Assembly (NCBI GenBank): GCA_022572885.1
Contig: JACZVC010000007.1
Location: 1 to 64,000 of the forward strand
From: Pseudomonadota bacterium
GTDB taxonomy: Bacteria; Pseudomonadota; Gammaproteobacteria; Steroidobacterales; MnTg04
Length of the DNA stretch: 64,000 nucleotides
Reading direction: 5' to 3'
The position numbers were made by a program, and so were the translations under genes. The notes beneath the pieces were generated by a model, which was given only the letters and a program-made list of their open reading frames with translations, had not been told where the DNA came from and did no database searches. Shown here piece by piece: positions 10,652 to 18,133 of this stretch. Within the stretch, counting starts at the first letter, position 1. Every line of letters starts with the position of its first letter.

Positions 10652-11284
10652 TTAAAATTTTCCGTTGCGTAGAAAATCCGCGGCCCGGTCGGCGGCCTGA
10701 CGCGAGAAATAGGACGTCGTGTGGGTCTGGTCGGGCATCTCCAGGATTTCTTTTGCACCGGGCAAACGCGTTTCATCGGCAAATACGATGCCGTCGTGCG
10801 TCGCATCCATGCTGCCGAGGATTTTCCCCGGTCCCCGTGGCTTGGTGGCGATAATGACGCCGATCTCGCGCTCACCGCGGTAAGTCATCGGTTCCCGGCC
10901 ATGCGCCTGGGTGATGCTGCGCCCAAGAGCCATCCCGAGCAGAGGGATTCTAGCGAACCGTTTACCCGACTCGGAATGGGCAAATGGCGAGCCGATAGCC
11001 ACCACGCGCCCCGGTGGGTCGAAGTCGTGGCGATTCAGCATATTGACGACGACGAGGCCGCCCAGGCTATGTCCGACCAAGTGCACAGTGTGTTCATCGA
11101 GGGCCTGGCAGTAATCGAACAGCCGGTCCGAGTTATGATCGAGGGAGCTCAGCATAGACCAGTAGTCGAAGGTATAAACCGGGCAATGCATGTTTCGGCG
11201 CAGGTGCCCGGCCATCGGCAACGAGGTAAACCCGTGCATCCACAATCCATGGACAACAACAACACATTGGTCGGCAGGATTCAC
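10652..11284 (-). CDS. Alpha/beta hydrolase (PGAP1/esterase-like)
   Basis: A 210-residue serine hydrolase. The oxyanion stretch VVVVHGLWMHG is at 8-18, the nucleophile elbow GHSLGG puts the catalytic Ser at 73, and plausible acid and base are Asp164 (in HDG) and His188. There is no signal peptide, so it is probably cytoplasmic. It ends convergently with mutS, and its start is 15 bases behind the aspS stop, so it may ride on the aspS transcript. The substrate is unknown; lipase, esterase or thioesterase are all possible. Confidence 0.82.
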   Translation of the reverse strand: MNPADQCVVVVHGLWMHGFTSLPMAGHLRRNMHCPVYTFDYWSMLSSLDHNSDRLFDYCQALDEHTVHLVGHSLGGLVVVNMLNRHDFDPPGRVVAIGSPFAHSESGKRFARIPLLGMALGRSITQAHGREPMTYRGEREIGVIIATKPRGPGKILGSMDATHDGIVFADETRLPGAKEILEMPDQTHTTSYFSRQAADRAADFLRNGKF

Positions 11285-11299
11285 TCGACCGCCAACCCG

Positions 11300-13084
11300 T
11301 TACTGCGGTTTTTCCTCAGCCTGCGGGCGGCGAATGCGTATGCCCAGTTCGCGCAATTGCTGCTCATCGGCAACGCTTGGAGCGTTGGTCAGCGGACAAT
11401 GTGCGGATTGCGTTTTCGGGAAGGCAATCACTTCGCGAATACTGTCGGCACCGGCGAGCAGCATCACCAGCCGGTCGAGGCCAAAGGCGATGCCGCCGTG
11501 GGGCGGGCAGCCGTAGCGCAGAGCCTCCAGCAGGAAACCGAATTTTTCGCGGGCTTCGTCTGCGCCGATACCCAGCAACTCAAACACGGCTGTCTGCATC
11601 TCGCGATCATGAATACGCAACGAGCCGCCACCGACTTCAGATCCGTTCAACACCATGTCGTAAGCGCGTGACAGCGCGTTTTCGGGATCGGCTTTCAACG
11701 CCTCGGGGTCGGGGTTTGCGGGCGCGGTAAACGGATGATGCAATGCGTTCCAGCGCGCATTCTCCGAGTCGCGTTCAAACATCGGAAAATCGACAACCCA
11801 CAGCGGCCGCCAGCCTTCCTCGATCAGACCGAGGTCACGACCGAGTTTTTCGCGCAAAGCCCCCAGCGCATCGTTGACCACCTGTGCCTTGTCCGCGCCG
11901 AAAAACAGCAGGTCGCCATCTTCGGCGCCGGTCCGTTCGAGCAGATTGTCGACCACGGCGTCCGGCAGGAATTTGAGGATCGGCGACTGTAAACCCTCGC
12001 GGCCTTTGCCGGCCTCATTGACCTTGATATAGGCGAGCCCGCGAGCGCCATAGCGGCCGACAAAGGTGGTGTAGTCGTCAATCGCCTTGCGCGTCAGCTG
12101 GCTGCCGCCCGGGACCTTGAGTACCGCCACGCGGCTATTCGCATCCGCGGCAGGGCCTGCGAATACCTTGAATTCGACGCCAGCCATCAAGTCGGAGACT
12201 TCGACCAGTTCCAGCGGTATGCGCAGGTCCGGGCAATCGGTCCCGAAGCGCTGCACCACCTCGGCGTGGCTCATCCGCGGAAACGGATCGGCCAGATCGA
12301 CATCCAGAATTTCCTTGAACAACTCGCGAATCATCACTTCCATCAGGCCCATGATGCCCGCCTCGTCCATGAACGAAGTCTCGATATCGAGCTGGGTGAA
12401 CTCGGGCTGCCGGTCGGCGCGCAGGTCCTCGTCGCGGAAACAGCGCACGATCTGGTAGTAGCGATCCATGCCCGACATCATCAGTAGCTGCTTGAACAGT
12501 TGCGGCGACTGCGGCAAGGCAAAAAACTGCCCCGGGTGGGTCCGGCTGGGTACCAGGTAATCGCGGGCGCCTTCCGGCGTCGCGCGCGTCAGCATCGGGG
12601 TTTCAATGTCGATGAAGCCGTTGTCATCGAGATAACGGCGCAACGCGCGCGTGACCTGGTGACGCATGAAAAACCGGGCCTGCACCTTAGCCTTGCGCAG
12701 GTCGAGATAGCGATAGCGCAAGCGCAACTCTTCGTTGGCATGCTCGTCATGATGAAACGGCGGCGTGTCCGAGGTGTTCAGGATGGTCAGTTCTTCGGCC
12801 AGCAGTTCCACCTGGCCGGTCGGCATTTTCGGGTTGGCGGTACCCTCGGGACGCCGGCGTACCCGGCCTTTGACTTGGAGCACGTACTCCCCGCGCACGC
12901 GCTCGGCCAGTGTGAAAATCTCCGGCGCATCCGGATGGAAGACCACTTGCAGCAATCCTTCACGATCCCGCAAATCGATAAAAATGACGCCCCCATGGTC
13001 ACGACGGCGGTGGACCCAGCCCGAGACTTCCAGGGTCTGGTCTATATGGCTTTCATTGACCTGGCCACAATAATGGCTGCGCAT
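11300..13084 (-). CDS. aspS: Aspartate--tRNA ligase
   Basis: Charges tRNA-Asp. The 594 residues match the bacterial type. An OB-fold anticodon domain comes first ([32 protein letters not shown] in the sequence, with [10 protein letters not shown] diagnostic). The class II core follows ([39 protein letters not shown]), then the bacterial GAD insertion and C-terminal motif 3 ([20 protein letters not shown]). It follows fmdB on the same strand, the common fmdB-aspS order. The non-discriminating versus discriminating type cannot be settled here. Confidence 0.98.
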   Translation of the reverse strand: MRSHYCGQVNESHIDQTLEVSGWVHRRRDHGGVIFIDLRDREGLLQVVFHPDAPEIFTLAERVRGEYVLQVKGRVRRRPEGTANPKMPTGQVELLAEELTILNTSDTPPFHHDEHANEELRLRYRYLDLRKAKVQARFFMRHQVTRALRRYLDDNGFIDIETPMLTRATPEGARDYLVPSRTHPGQFFALPQSPQLFKQLLMMSGMDRYYQIVRCFRDEDLRADRQPEFTQLDIETSFMDEAGIMGLMEVMIRELFKEILDVDLADPFPRMSHAEVVQRFGTDCPDLRIPLELVEVSDLMAGVEFKVFAGPAADANSRVAVLKVPGGSQLTRKAIDDYTTFVGRYGARGLAYIKVNEAGKGREGLQSPILKFLPDAVVDNLLERTGAEDGDLLFFGADKAQVVNDALGALREKLGRDLGLIEEGWRPLWVVDFPMFERDSENARWNALHHPFTAPANPDPEALKADPENALSRAYDMVLNGSEVGGGSLRIHDREMQTAVFELLGIGADEAREKFGFLLEALRYGCPPHGGIAFGLDRLVMLLAGADSIREVIAFPKTQSAHCPLTNAPSVADEQQLRELGIRIRRPQAEEKPQ

Positions 13085-13221
13085 GCTGATTATCCGTTGC
13101 AGCGGCGTTTGCCGCCGTGTAAAAGACGCAAAATTCTAGGGTCTGGCCGGTTGGCTGGCAAGCCAAATCGGTTGATTGCAGGTCTGCCAGCGGCCGGCAA
13201 GATTTTCCGCCAGGGCGGTCT

Positions 13222-13554
13222 TCAGGCAGACGACTTGCCGGCGGTGGATTTTGCGGCGTCGCCGGCGCTTTTCCCCGCTGCCGATTTGCTGTCGCCGGAC
13301 TTTTCGGACGCGGCCTTTTTTTTGTCCGCAGGCGCACCCTTGTTGTCGTCACCCGCCAGGTTGCGTTGACCCCCTGTCTTGAAATCGGTTTCGTACCAGC
13401 CCTTGCCCTTGAGCCGGAATCGCGGCGCCGACACCAATCGTTTCAAACTCTGCTGGCCACACGATGGGCAAGTCAGCAACGGCTCGGCACCGATCTTCTG
13501 TAAGGCATCGAGACTGTGCGCGCACGCCTTACACTGGTATTCGTAAATTGGCAC
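13222..13554 (-). CDS. FmdB-family zinc ribbon protein with low-complexity tail
   Basis: Begins MPIYEYQCKAC (initiated at a GTG, 13554) with the two CxxC knuckles CKAC and CPSC of the FmdB zinc-ribbon family. The start is fixed by AGGAG six bases upstream; a longer reading from 13581 is unlikely. After about 60 residues the sequence turns into a tail of Ala, Lys, Ser, Gly and Asp (for example KKKAASEKSGDSKSAAGKS), typical of disordered or histone-H1-like tails. The function of the family is not established; a regulatory role has been proposed. It lies 137 bases upstream of aspS. Confidence 0.87.
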   Translation of the reverse strand: MPIYEYQCKACAHSLDALQKIGAEPLLTCPSCGQQSLKRLVSAPRFRLKGKGWYETDFKTGGQRNLAGDDNKGAPADKKKAASEKSGDSKSAAGKSAGDAAKSTAGKSSA

Positions 13555-13625
13555 TGACGGCTCCTTGAGGACCGAGGGCATCGAAAGATAAGGCCTTGGC
13601 GTCGTTTTTCAAGTGCTTAGCGCCA

Positions 13626-14465
13626 TCAGCCGATTCGCAGCATGAGCTGGTCCAGCCACCGGGTCGGCAACAAACGCTTTAAGACGGCCGTCAGCTTGGC
13701 CGGCGTAGTCACCCGGTAGCGAGCTTTCGGTTTTGTGCTGGTCATCGCCTTGAGCACGACCGCGGCCACTTTTTCCGGTCCCAGCGCAAATTTTGAAGTC
13801 GATTGCCCACGCTGGTAACGCTCATGCATTTTCTGGTATGCCTGCTGGTGGGCACTGCCGGCGGCCGTAATCTCCTCCGTGAACAGGCTGGTTGCGGTGT
13901 TCCGGAAATGGCTTTCAATCGGGCCGGGCTCGACCAGCGATACGAAAATTCCCGAGCCTATCAGTTCCAGGCGCAGCGTGTCGCTCAGCCCTTCAAGCGC
14001 GTATTTGCTGGCGTTGTATGCGCCGAAATACGGCAGCGCGACGAATCCCAGCATCGAGCTGATCTGCACGATTCGTCCGCTACCCTGTTCGCGCATCATG
14101 CGCAGGGCATGACGGGTCAACTGGTGGCAGCCGAACACATTGACCTGGAATTGCTTCTCCAGCGTTTCCCGGCTGATATCCTCCAAAGCGCCTGGCTGAC
14201 CGATGCCGGCATTGTTGACCAGGCCAAACAGTTTCCCGTCGCAAGCCTGGTCCACTTCCACCATACAATTGCGTACCGACTGAGCATCGCTGACATCCAG
14301 GCTGATCGTCTCAAAACCGGCATGCACAAGCTCTTCGATATCTTCGCGGGTACGCGCAGTGGCAAACACCCGAAACCCCTCATCCTTGAGCAAATCGGCG
14401 CTCGCCCGCCCAATACCGGAGGAGCAACCCGTCACCAGTACGCTTTTGTTATAGTCGCCTGCCAT
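13626..14465 (-). CDS. Short-chain dehydrogenase/reductase
   Basis: A 279-residue classical SDR. The cofactor motif VLVTGCSSGIGRAS has the TGxxxGIG pattern, NNAG follows in LVNNAGIGQPG, the catalytic Ser is in QISSMLG, and Tyr/Lys are in FGAYNASKYALEG (YxxxK). The cofactor preference is probably NADP(H), from Arg residues after beta-2 (ATARTRED); this is inference. I chose ATG 14465, preceded by GAGGAACGGAAAG. It is divergent, by 46 bases, from the TPR/oxygenase gene, so they may share control. The substrate is unknown. Confidence 0.88.
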   Translation of the reverse strand: MAGDYNKSVLVTGCSSGIGRASADLLKDEGFRVFATARTREDIEELVHAGFETISLDVSDAQSVRNCMVEVDQACDGKLFGLVNNAGIGQPGALEDISRETLEKQFQVNVFGCHQLTRHALRMMREQGSGRIVQISSMLGFVALPYFGAYNASKYALEGLSDTLRLELIGSGIFVSLVEPGPIESHFRNTATSLFTEEITAAGSAHQQAYQKMHERYQRGQSTSKFALGPEKVAAVVLKAMTSTKPKARYRVTTPAKLTAVLKRLLPTRWLDQLMLRIG

Positions 14466-14511
14466 TGCTTTCCGTTCCTCAGTCAATAAGCCCAAAAAGC
14501 CAGTAATCGCG

Positions 14512-16200
14512 ATGGATCCCACCGCCGAAGAGCGCCTGCAACAAGCCAACCGTCTGCAGCAACAAGGACGGCTGGAAGATGCCGCCGGATTGTATCAGGC
14601 TCTGGCGAGCGAATACCCCCGTGACCCACAAAGCCGGTTCGGGCTGGCCATGATAGAGGTGTCGCGAGCTAATCCATCGATCGCGGTCGGTCATCTCCAA
14701 TCGGTTTTGCAGATTGCGCCGGAGATGGCTGCTGCGCGGCGCTGGATGGGGCGCTGCTTGCGTGTCCTGGGCAAAAACGATGAAGCCGTCAGGTGTTTCG
14801 AAGCCTGTACCGACGAGGCAAGTTGCGATCCACGAGAACTGCTTGAGCTGGGCGAGGCCCGGCTGGCAGCGGGACACACGGACCGGGGACGCGCCACCTT
14901 GGAAAATTTTGTCGATCAGTCCGAAGATCATCCCGAAGCTATGCTCGACGCCGGCCTGAGCTACCACCAGGCCGGTCTGCTCGATGAAGCCGCGGCGCAA
15001 TACCGGATGGCTTTGGACCGGGAGCCGAAGTTGCAACTGGCGCGACGCAACCTGGCGGCCGTTTTCCAGGCCCAGGGTCGTTTGGATGAAGCCGAATCAC
15101 TGTACCGGCAGGTGCTCGAGACGGAGACCGGCAACCACGAAGTCTGGCAAAACCTGGGCACTTTGCTAAAAGACAAGGACCAGCTTGCCGATGCACTGAA
15201 CTGCTACGAGCGAGCCATGCGCTTGTATCGGTTGCCCTGTCCCGGCGATCTGGCGAAAGTGCTGCAGCAAAATCCCGAGGCCAGGCTGACATCCTTACAT
15301 CATCTGAAGTTGCAGGCCGAACAACTGGAATACCTGGGCGCCCGGGGCCGGCTGTCTCCGGCCAATGCCGGTCTGGCCGGCCGCTACCGCGAAGTTATTG
15401 CGGAAATCGAGGCAACCAGACCTACTTCACACCGAATCGTCATGAACGAAGAGCAATTCAAACGCATCGGCCCGACCAATGGCCGCCTGATGCACCTGAC
15501 CCCGGCCAACACCGTGCCCGGGGGGGCGCTCAATCCTGATCTGGACTTTGCGGGCATCGACGGAAGCTATCGCGCACAAAGCCCCGGTCTGGTGGTTATC
15601 GACAATTTCCTGAAAGCCGATGCGCTCAAGCGGTTGCGCGATTACTGCCTGGAATCCACGGTCTGGTTTGATTTCCGCAAAGCCGGCGGCTATTGCGGCA
15701 GTTACATGCAGGACGGCTTTGGCAATGACCTGTTGATGCAACTGGCCGGTGAACTGCGCGAGAAACTGCCGGAAATCCTGGGGCAACACCCGCTGAACCA
15801 GATGTGGGGTTACATTTATGACAGCGAGATGAGCGGGATCACGGCCCATGCCGATGCCGCCGCCGTCAATCTCAATTTCTGGATCACGCCCGATGAGGCC
15901 AACGAGGACCCCGCAAGCGGCGGCTTGATTGTCTACACGAAAGAGGCGCCAGTGGAATGGGATTTTGACAAGTACAATAATGAGTACGACGCGATCGAGG
16001 CTTTTGCCAAAGGATCAGATTCGGTGGTCGTGACTCATCGCTGCAACCGCGCGGTACTGTTTCATTCCAACCTGATCCACAAGACCGACAACATCCGTTT
16101 CAAAACCGGCCTGGAAAATCGTCGAATCAACATCACAATGTTATTCGGCCAGCGCGCCCGAGTGCCATCGATACTGGGGGAAATCAATCTAGAAACCTGA
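14512..16200 (+). CDS. TPR-repeat protein with C-terminal 2-oxoglutarate/Fe(II) dioxygenase domain
   Basis: 562 residues. The N-terminal half (about 1-270) is a row of tetratricopeptide repeats, for example QQGRLEDAAGLYQALASEYP and QAGLLDEAAAQYRMALDREP. The C-terminal half resembles 2-oxoglutarate-dependent prolyl-hydroxylase-like folds: HAD at 446-448 supplies the His and Asp iron ligands, and the distal His is H518 or H523 (FHSNLIHKTDN). Arg in the following NRRINITMLFG would hold 2-oxoglutarate. Such fusions suggest hydroxylation of a protein or peptide substrate bound by the repeats, but no substrate is known. Its end overlaps the lipoprotein gene tail by 12 bases. Confidence 0.85.
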   Translation: MDPTAEERLQQANRLQQQGRLEDAAGLYQALASEYPRDPQSRFGLAMIEVSRANPSIAVGHLQSVLQIAPEMAAARRWMGRCLRVLGKNDEAVRCFEACTDEASCDPRELLELGEARLAAGHTDRGRATLENFVDQSEDHPEAMLDAGLSYHQAGLLDEAAAQYRMALDREPKLQLARRNLAAVFQAQGRLDEAESLYRQVLETETGNHEVWQNLGTLLKDKDQLADALNCYERAMRLYRLPCPGDLAKVLQQNPEARLTSLHHLKLQAEQLEYLGARGRLSPANAGLAGRYREVIAEIEATRPTSHRIVMNEEQFKRIGPTNGRLMHLTPANTVPGGALNPDLDFAGIDGSYRAQSPGLVVIDNFLKADALKRLRDYCLESTVWFDFRKAGGYCGSYMQDGFGNDLLMQLAGELREKLPEILGQHPLNQMWGYIYDSEMSGITAHADAAAVNLNFWITPDEANEDPASGGLIVYTKEAPVEWDFDKYNNEYDAIEAFAKGSDSVVVTHRCNRAVLFHSNLIHKTDNIRFKTGLENRRINITMLFGQRARVPSILGEINLET

Positions 16201-16425
16201 GCCGTTCTTTTGTCGCGGGAAATACAAGCGGCAACCGTAACTGTGAGATTTCGCCCGCCTGTGCGTCCAAGCATTACAATCGCCCGTGAGCTCGCAATAT
16301 TCGAGACAGGTCATGTGGTTTTTTACTTCGGGGACGTTAGGGTGGTAGCCCTGTTTCTGCGGATTAAAGGGATACTGTGACGTACAAGCGGCAAGAAATA
16401 GAATTATACCGATTAACGATTTCAT
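16189..16425 (-). CDS. Small cysteine-rich lipoprotein
   Basis: 78 residues with a lipoprotein signal (MKSLIGIILFLAAC, lipobox LAAC, lipidated Cys14) and four further cysteines at 40, 44, 50 and 65. The spacing CLEYCELTGDCNAW...YGCRLYF recalls a short PAN/apple-type motif, which is only a resemblance. GGAGG lies seven bases upstream of the ATG, so it is clearly a translated gene. The upstream DNA is AT-rich compared with its surroundings. It probably sits on the periplasmic face of the inner or outer membrane. The function is unknown. Confidence 0.8.
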   Translation of the reverse strand: MKSLIGIILFLAACTSQYPFNPQKQGYHPNVPEVKNHMTCLEYCELTGDCNAWTHRRAKSHSYGCRLYFPRQKNGSGF

Positions 16426-16611
16426 AGCATCCTCCGAATATTTACCCCCTTATGGTTGCCATCTGGATAAAAGGGTGTTCCCGATTACCCAATTCGATAT
16501 TAAATACTTTTGAGAAATGAAGTCGTTGAGCTGCGTCACAAACCCACTATTTTTTTGCGCATATGAGCAATGCACAATCAATGATTGAAACGTGAATTTT
16601 GCGTAATGGTC

Positions 16612-16670
16612 GGATTCTACCCCGTTGCCACCGGCGGTTGAGTTAAGGCCGTGGATTCCCCCGGCGGTTT
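16612..16670. repeat. Short direct repeats downstream of the 38-residue gene
   Basis: CCGGCGGTT occurs at 16632-16640 and again at 16662-16670, exactly 30 bases apart, and GGATTC occurs ahead of each copy (16612 and 16654). The rest of 16426-16686 is AT-rich non-coding DNA that must hold the lipoprotein promoter; I see no clear -35/-10 pair in it. Confidence 0.4.
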
Positions 16671-16686
16671 CGTCGCGGACAGAGCT

Positions 16687-16803
16687 TCAGCGGAGCTGAG
16701 ACTTCATAGCCTCTTTCTTGGCCCTCTTCGCTGCCTTCCTTTCTTTAGGCGTCATCGTCGGTTGCTTCTTGCCTTCTTTATTCGGGCTGCGGTCTTTGGA
16801 CAT
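16687..16803 (-). CDS. Small basic protein, 38 residues
   Basis: An unusually well supported short gene. It has ATG at 16803, AGGAG eight bases upstream and stop TGA at 16687. The product starts MSKDRSPNKEGKKQPTMTP and continues through KERKAAKRAKKEAMK to end SQLR. It is rich in Lys, Arg and Glu, has no hydrophobic segment, and probably forms a single charged helix. That composition suggests RNA, ribosome or DNA binding, but this is inference and I do not recognise a named family. It lies between the exported dehydrogenase and the lipoprotein gene on the same strand, with its own spacing on both sides. Confidence 0.7.
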   Translation of the reverse strand: MSKDRSPNKEGKKQPTMTPKERKAAKRAKKEAMKSQLR

Positions 16804-16951
16804 ACTGTTCGCTCCTTATCCATACCACTTCAGACCCATTATACGTTGGAATGGCTACTGGTCGCATCGGGCCTGAAGGCCCTCCTGCACCTTAATCTCA
16901 GAGCGTCTCCATCGGTTTGAAAGTGGGATTTTGGCTTGTCTTCGCAAATGA

Positions 16952-18073
16952 TCAGTACCCCCTCTCCAGGTCAACCACCGACAACATCGGTTCGCCGGCG
17001 ATGTAGCGGCGCAGGTTTTCCTTGACCAGGATCCAGCGGCGGTCGGAAGACTTGTCGGAACTCGCCGATACGTGCGGCGTGATAATGACCCTCGGCAGGG
17101 TCCACAATTCATGATCCGAGGGCAGCGGCTCGGGGTCGGTCACATCGAGCCCGGCGCCCGCCAGTTCGCCATTTTTGATCGCCGCGACCAGGTCGTCGGT
17201 CACCACGCTGCGGCCGCGGCCGATATTGATGAAATAGGCGGTCGGTTTCATCGCCTTGAAAAATGCGGCATCGAACAGACCGGTCGTCGCCGGCGTCAGC
17301 GGCGTCACATTGACGATCGCATCGGCTTTGGGTACCAGCCCCATCAGTTCATCGGCCAGCCCGACATACTCGACAAACTCCGGTCCTTCGCGACGGCTGT
17401 TGCGGGTCGCGATCACGCGCATACCCAAAGCGTGGGCTTTCCTCGCCACCGCGGTGCCGATGCCGCCCAGCCCGACCACCAGCATGGTCCGGCCCGGCAG
17501 CTCCCAGCGGCTCGGGTCGGAGCGGTCCCGGCCGCAACCCCAGCACGACTGCGCCCGCTGCATCGCGGAACTGTCAAGGCGCCGGTTCAACGCCAGCAAC
17601 AAGGCGATCGTGTGTTCCGACATGGCCGGCCCGTAAAGGCTTCGCGCGTTGGTCAGCAGCACGCCCCGCTCCTGCAAAGTATTGTCCGCGACACATCGGC
17701 CAACGCCGGCGGACATGGACTGCACCCAGGTCAGCCCGATACCGGCCTTGATCGCGGGCAGCAAACAAAAACCCACGAAAACCTGGGCATCGGCAATCTC
17801 CCGCATGATCGCATCAGGGTTTGCCGCGGCAACCAGTTCGACTCCGGGTGCGGCCTCGGCCAGCCAGTCGATGCGCTGCTGCGAGTCGGTCAGCACGACG
17901 ATTTTTGCCGGCATCCGCCAGTTGGGCAGGTCGCGGCTCGCGGTATTGCTTGCCCGCAGTCCGAGGCTGGCAATCAGTTCGGCGGCATCGGCGCTTTGTG
18001 CGTGCGCATCGTCAGCGGATACACAATGAATGGCGAGCAGGATGGCCAGCAGGCCCGGGAGTTTCAAATGCAT
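16952..18073 (-). CDS. Exported D-2-hydroxyacid dehydrogenase-like protein
   Basis: 373 residues. The N-terminus (MHLKLPGLLAILLAIHC to AHA) looks like a Sec signal peptide cut near residue 25. The body is a D-isomer 2-hydroxyacid dehydrogenase: nucleotide motif GLGGIG at 201-206, NIGRG with catalytic Arg286, Glu315 in DPEPLP and His334 in TPHVS. All three catalytic residues are present. An NAD(P)-dependent enzyme in the periplasm is odd, since free cofactor is not expected there. Either it binds cofactor tightly before export or the signal is not cleaved. The substrate is unknown. Confidence 0.86.
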   Translation of the reverse strand: MHLKLPGLLAILLAIHCVSADDAHAQSADAAELIASLGLRASNTASRDLPNWRMPAKIVVLTDSQQRIDWLAEAAPGVELVAAANPDAIMREIADAQVFVGFCLLPAIKAGIGLTWVQSMSAGVGRCVADNTLQERGVLLTNARSLYGPAMSEHTIALLLALNRRLDSSAMQRAQSCWGCGRDRSDPSRWELPGRTMLVVGLGGIGTAVARKAHALGMRVIATRNSRREGPEFVEYVGLADELMGLVPKADAIVNVTPLTPATTGLFDAAFFKAMKPTAYFINIGRGRSVVTDDLVAAIKNGELAGAGLDVTDPEPLPSDHELWTLPRVIITPHVSASSDKSSDRRWILVKENLRRYIAGEPMLSVVDLERGY

Positions 18074-18133
18074 GGACGGCTACCTCCAGTGGCTAACCGG
18101 ATTTAAGCACACTCCGCTCAGTTTAGCGGCGTA

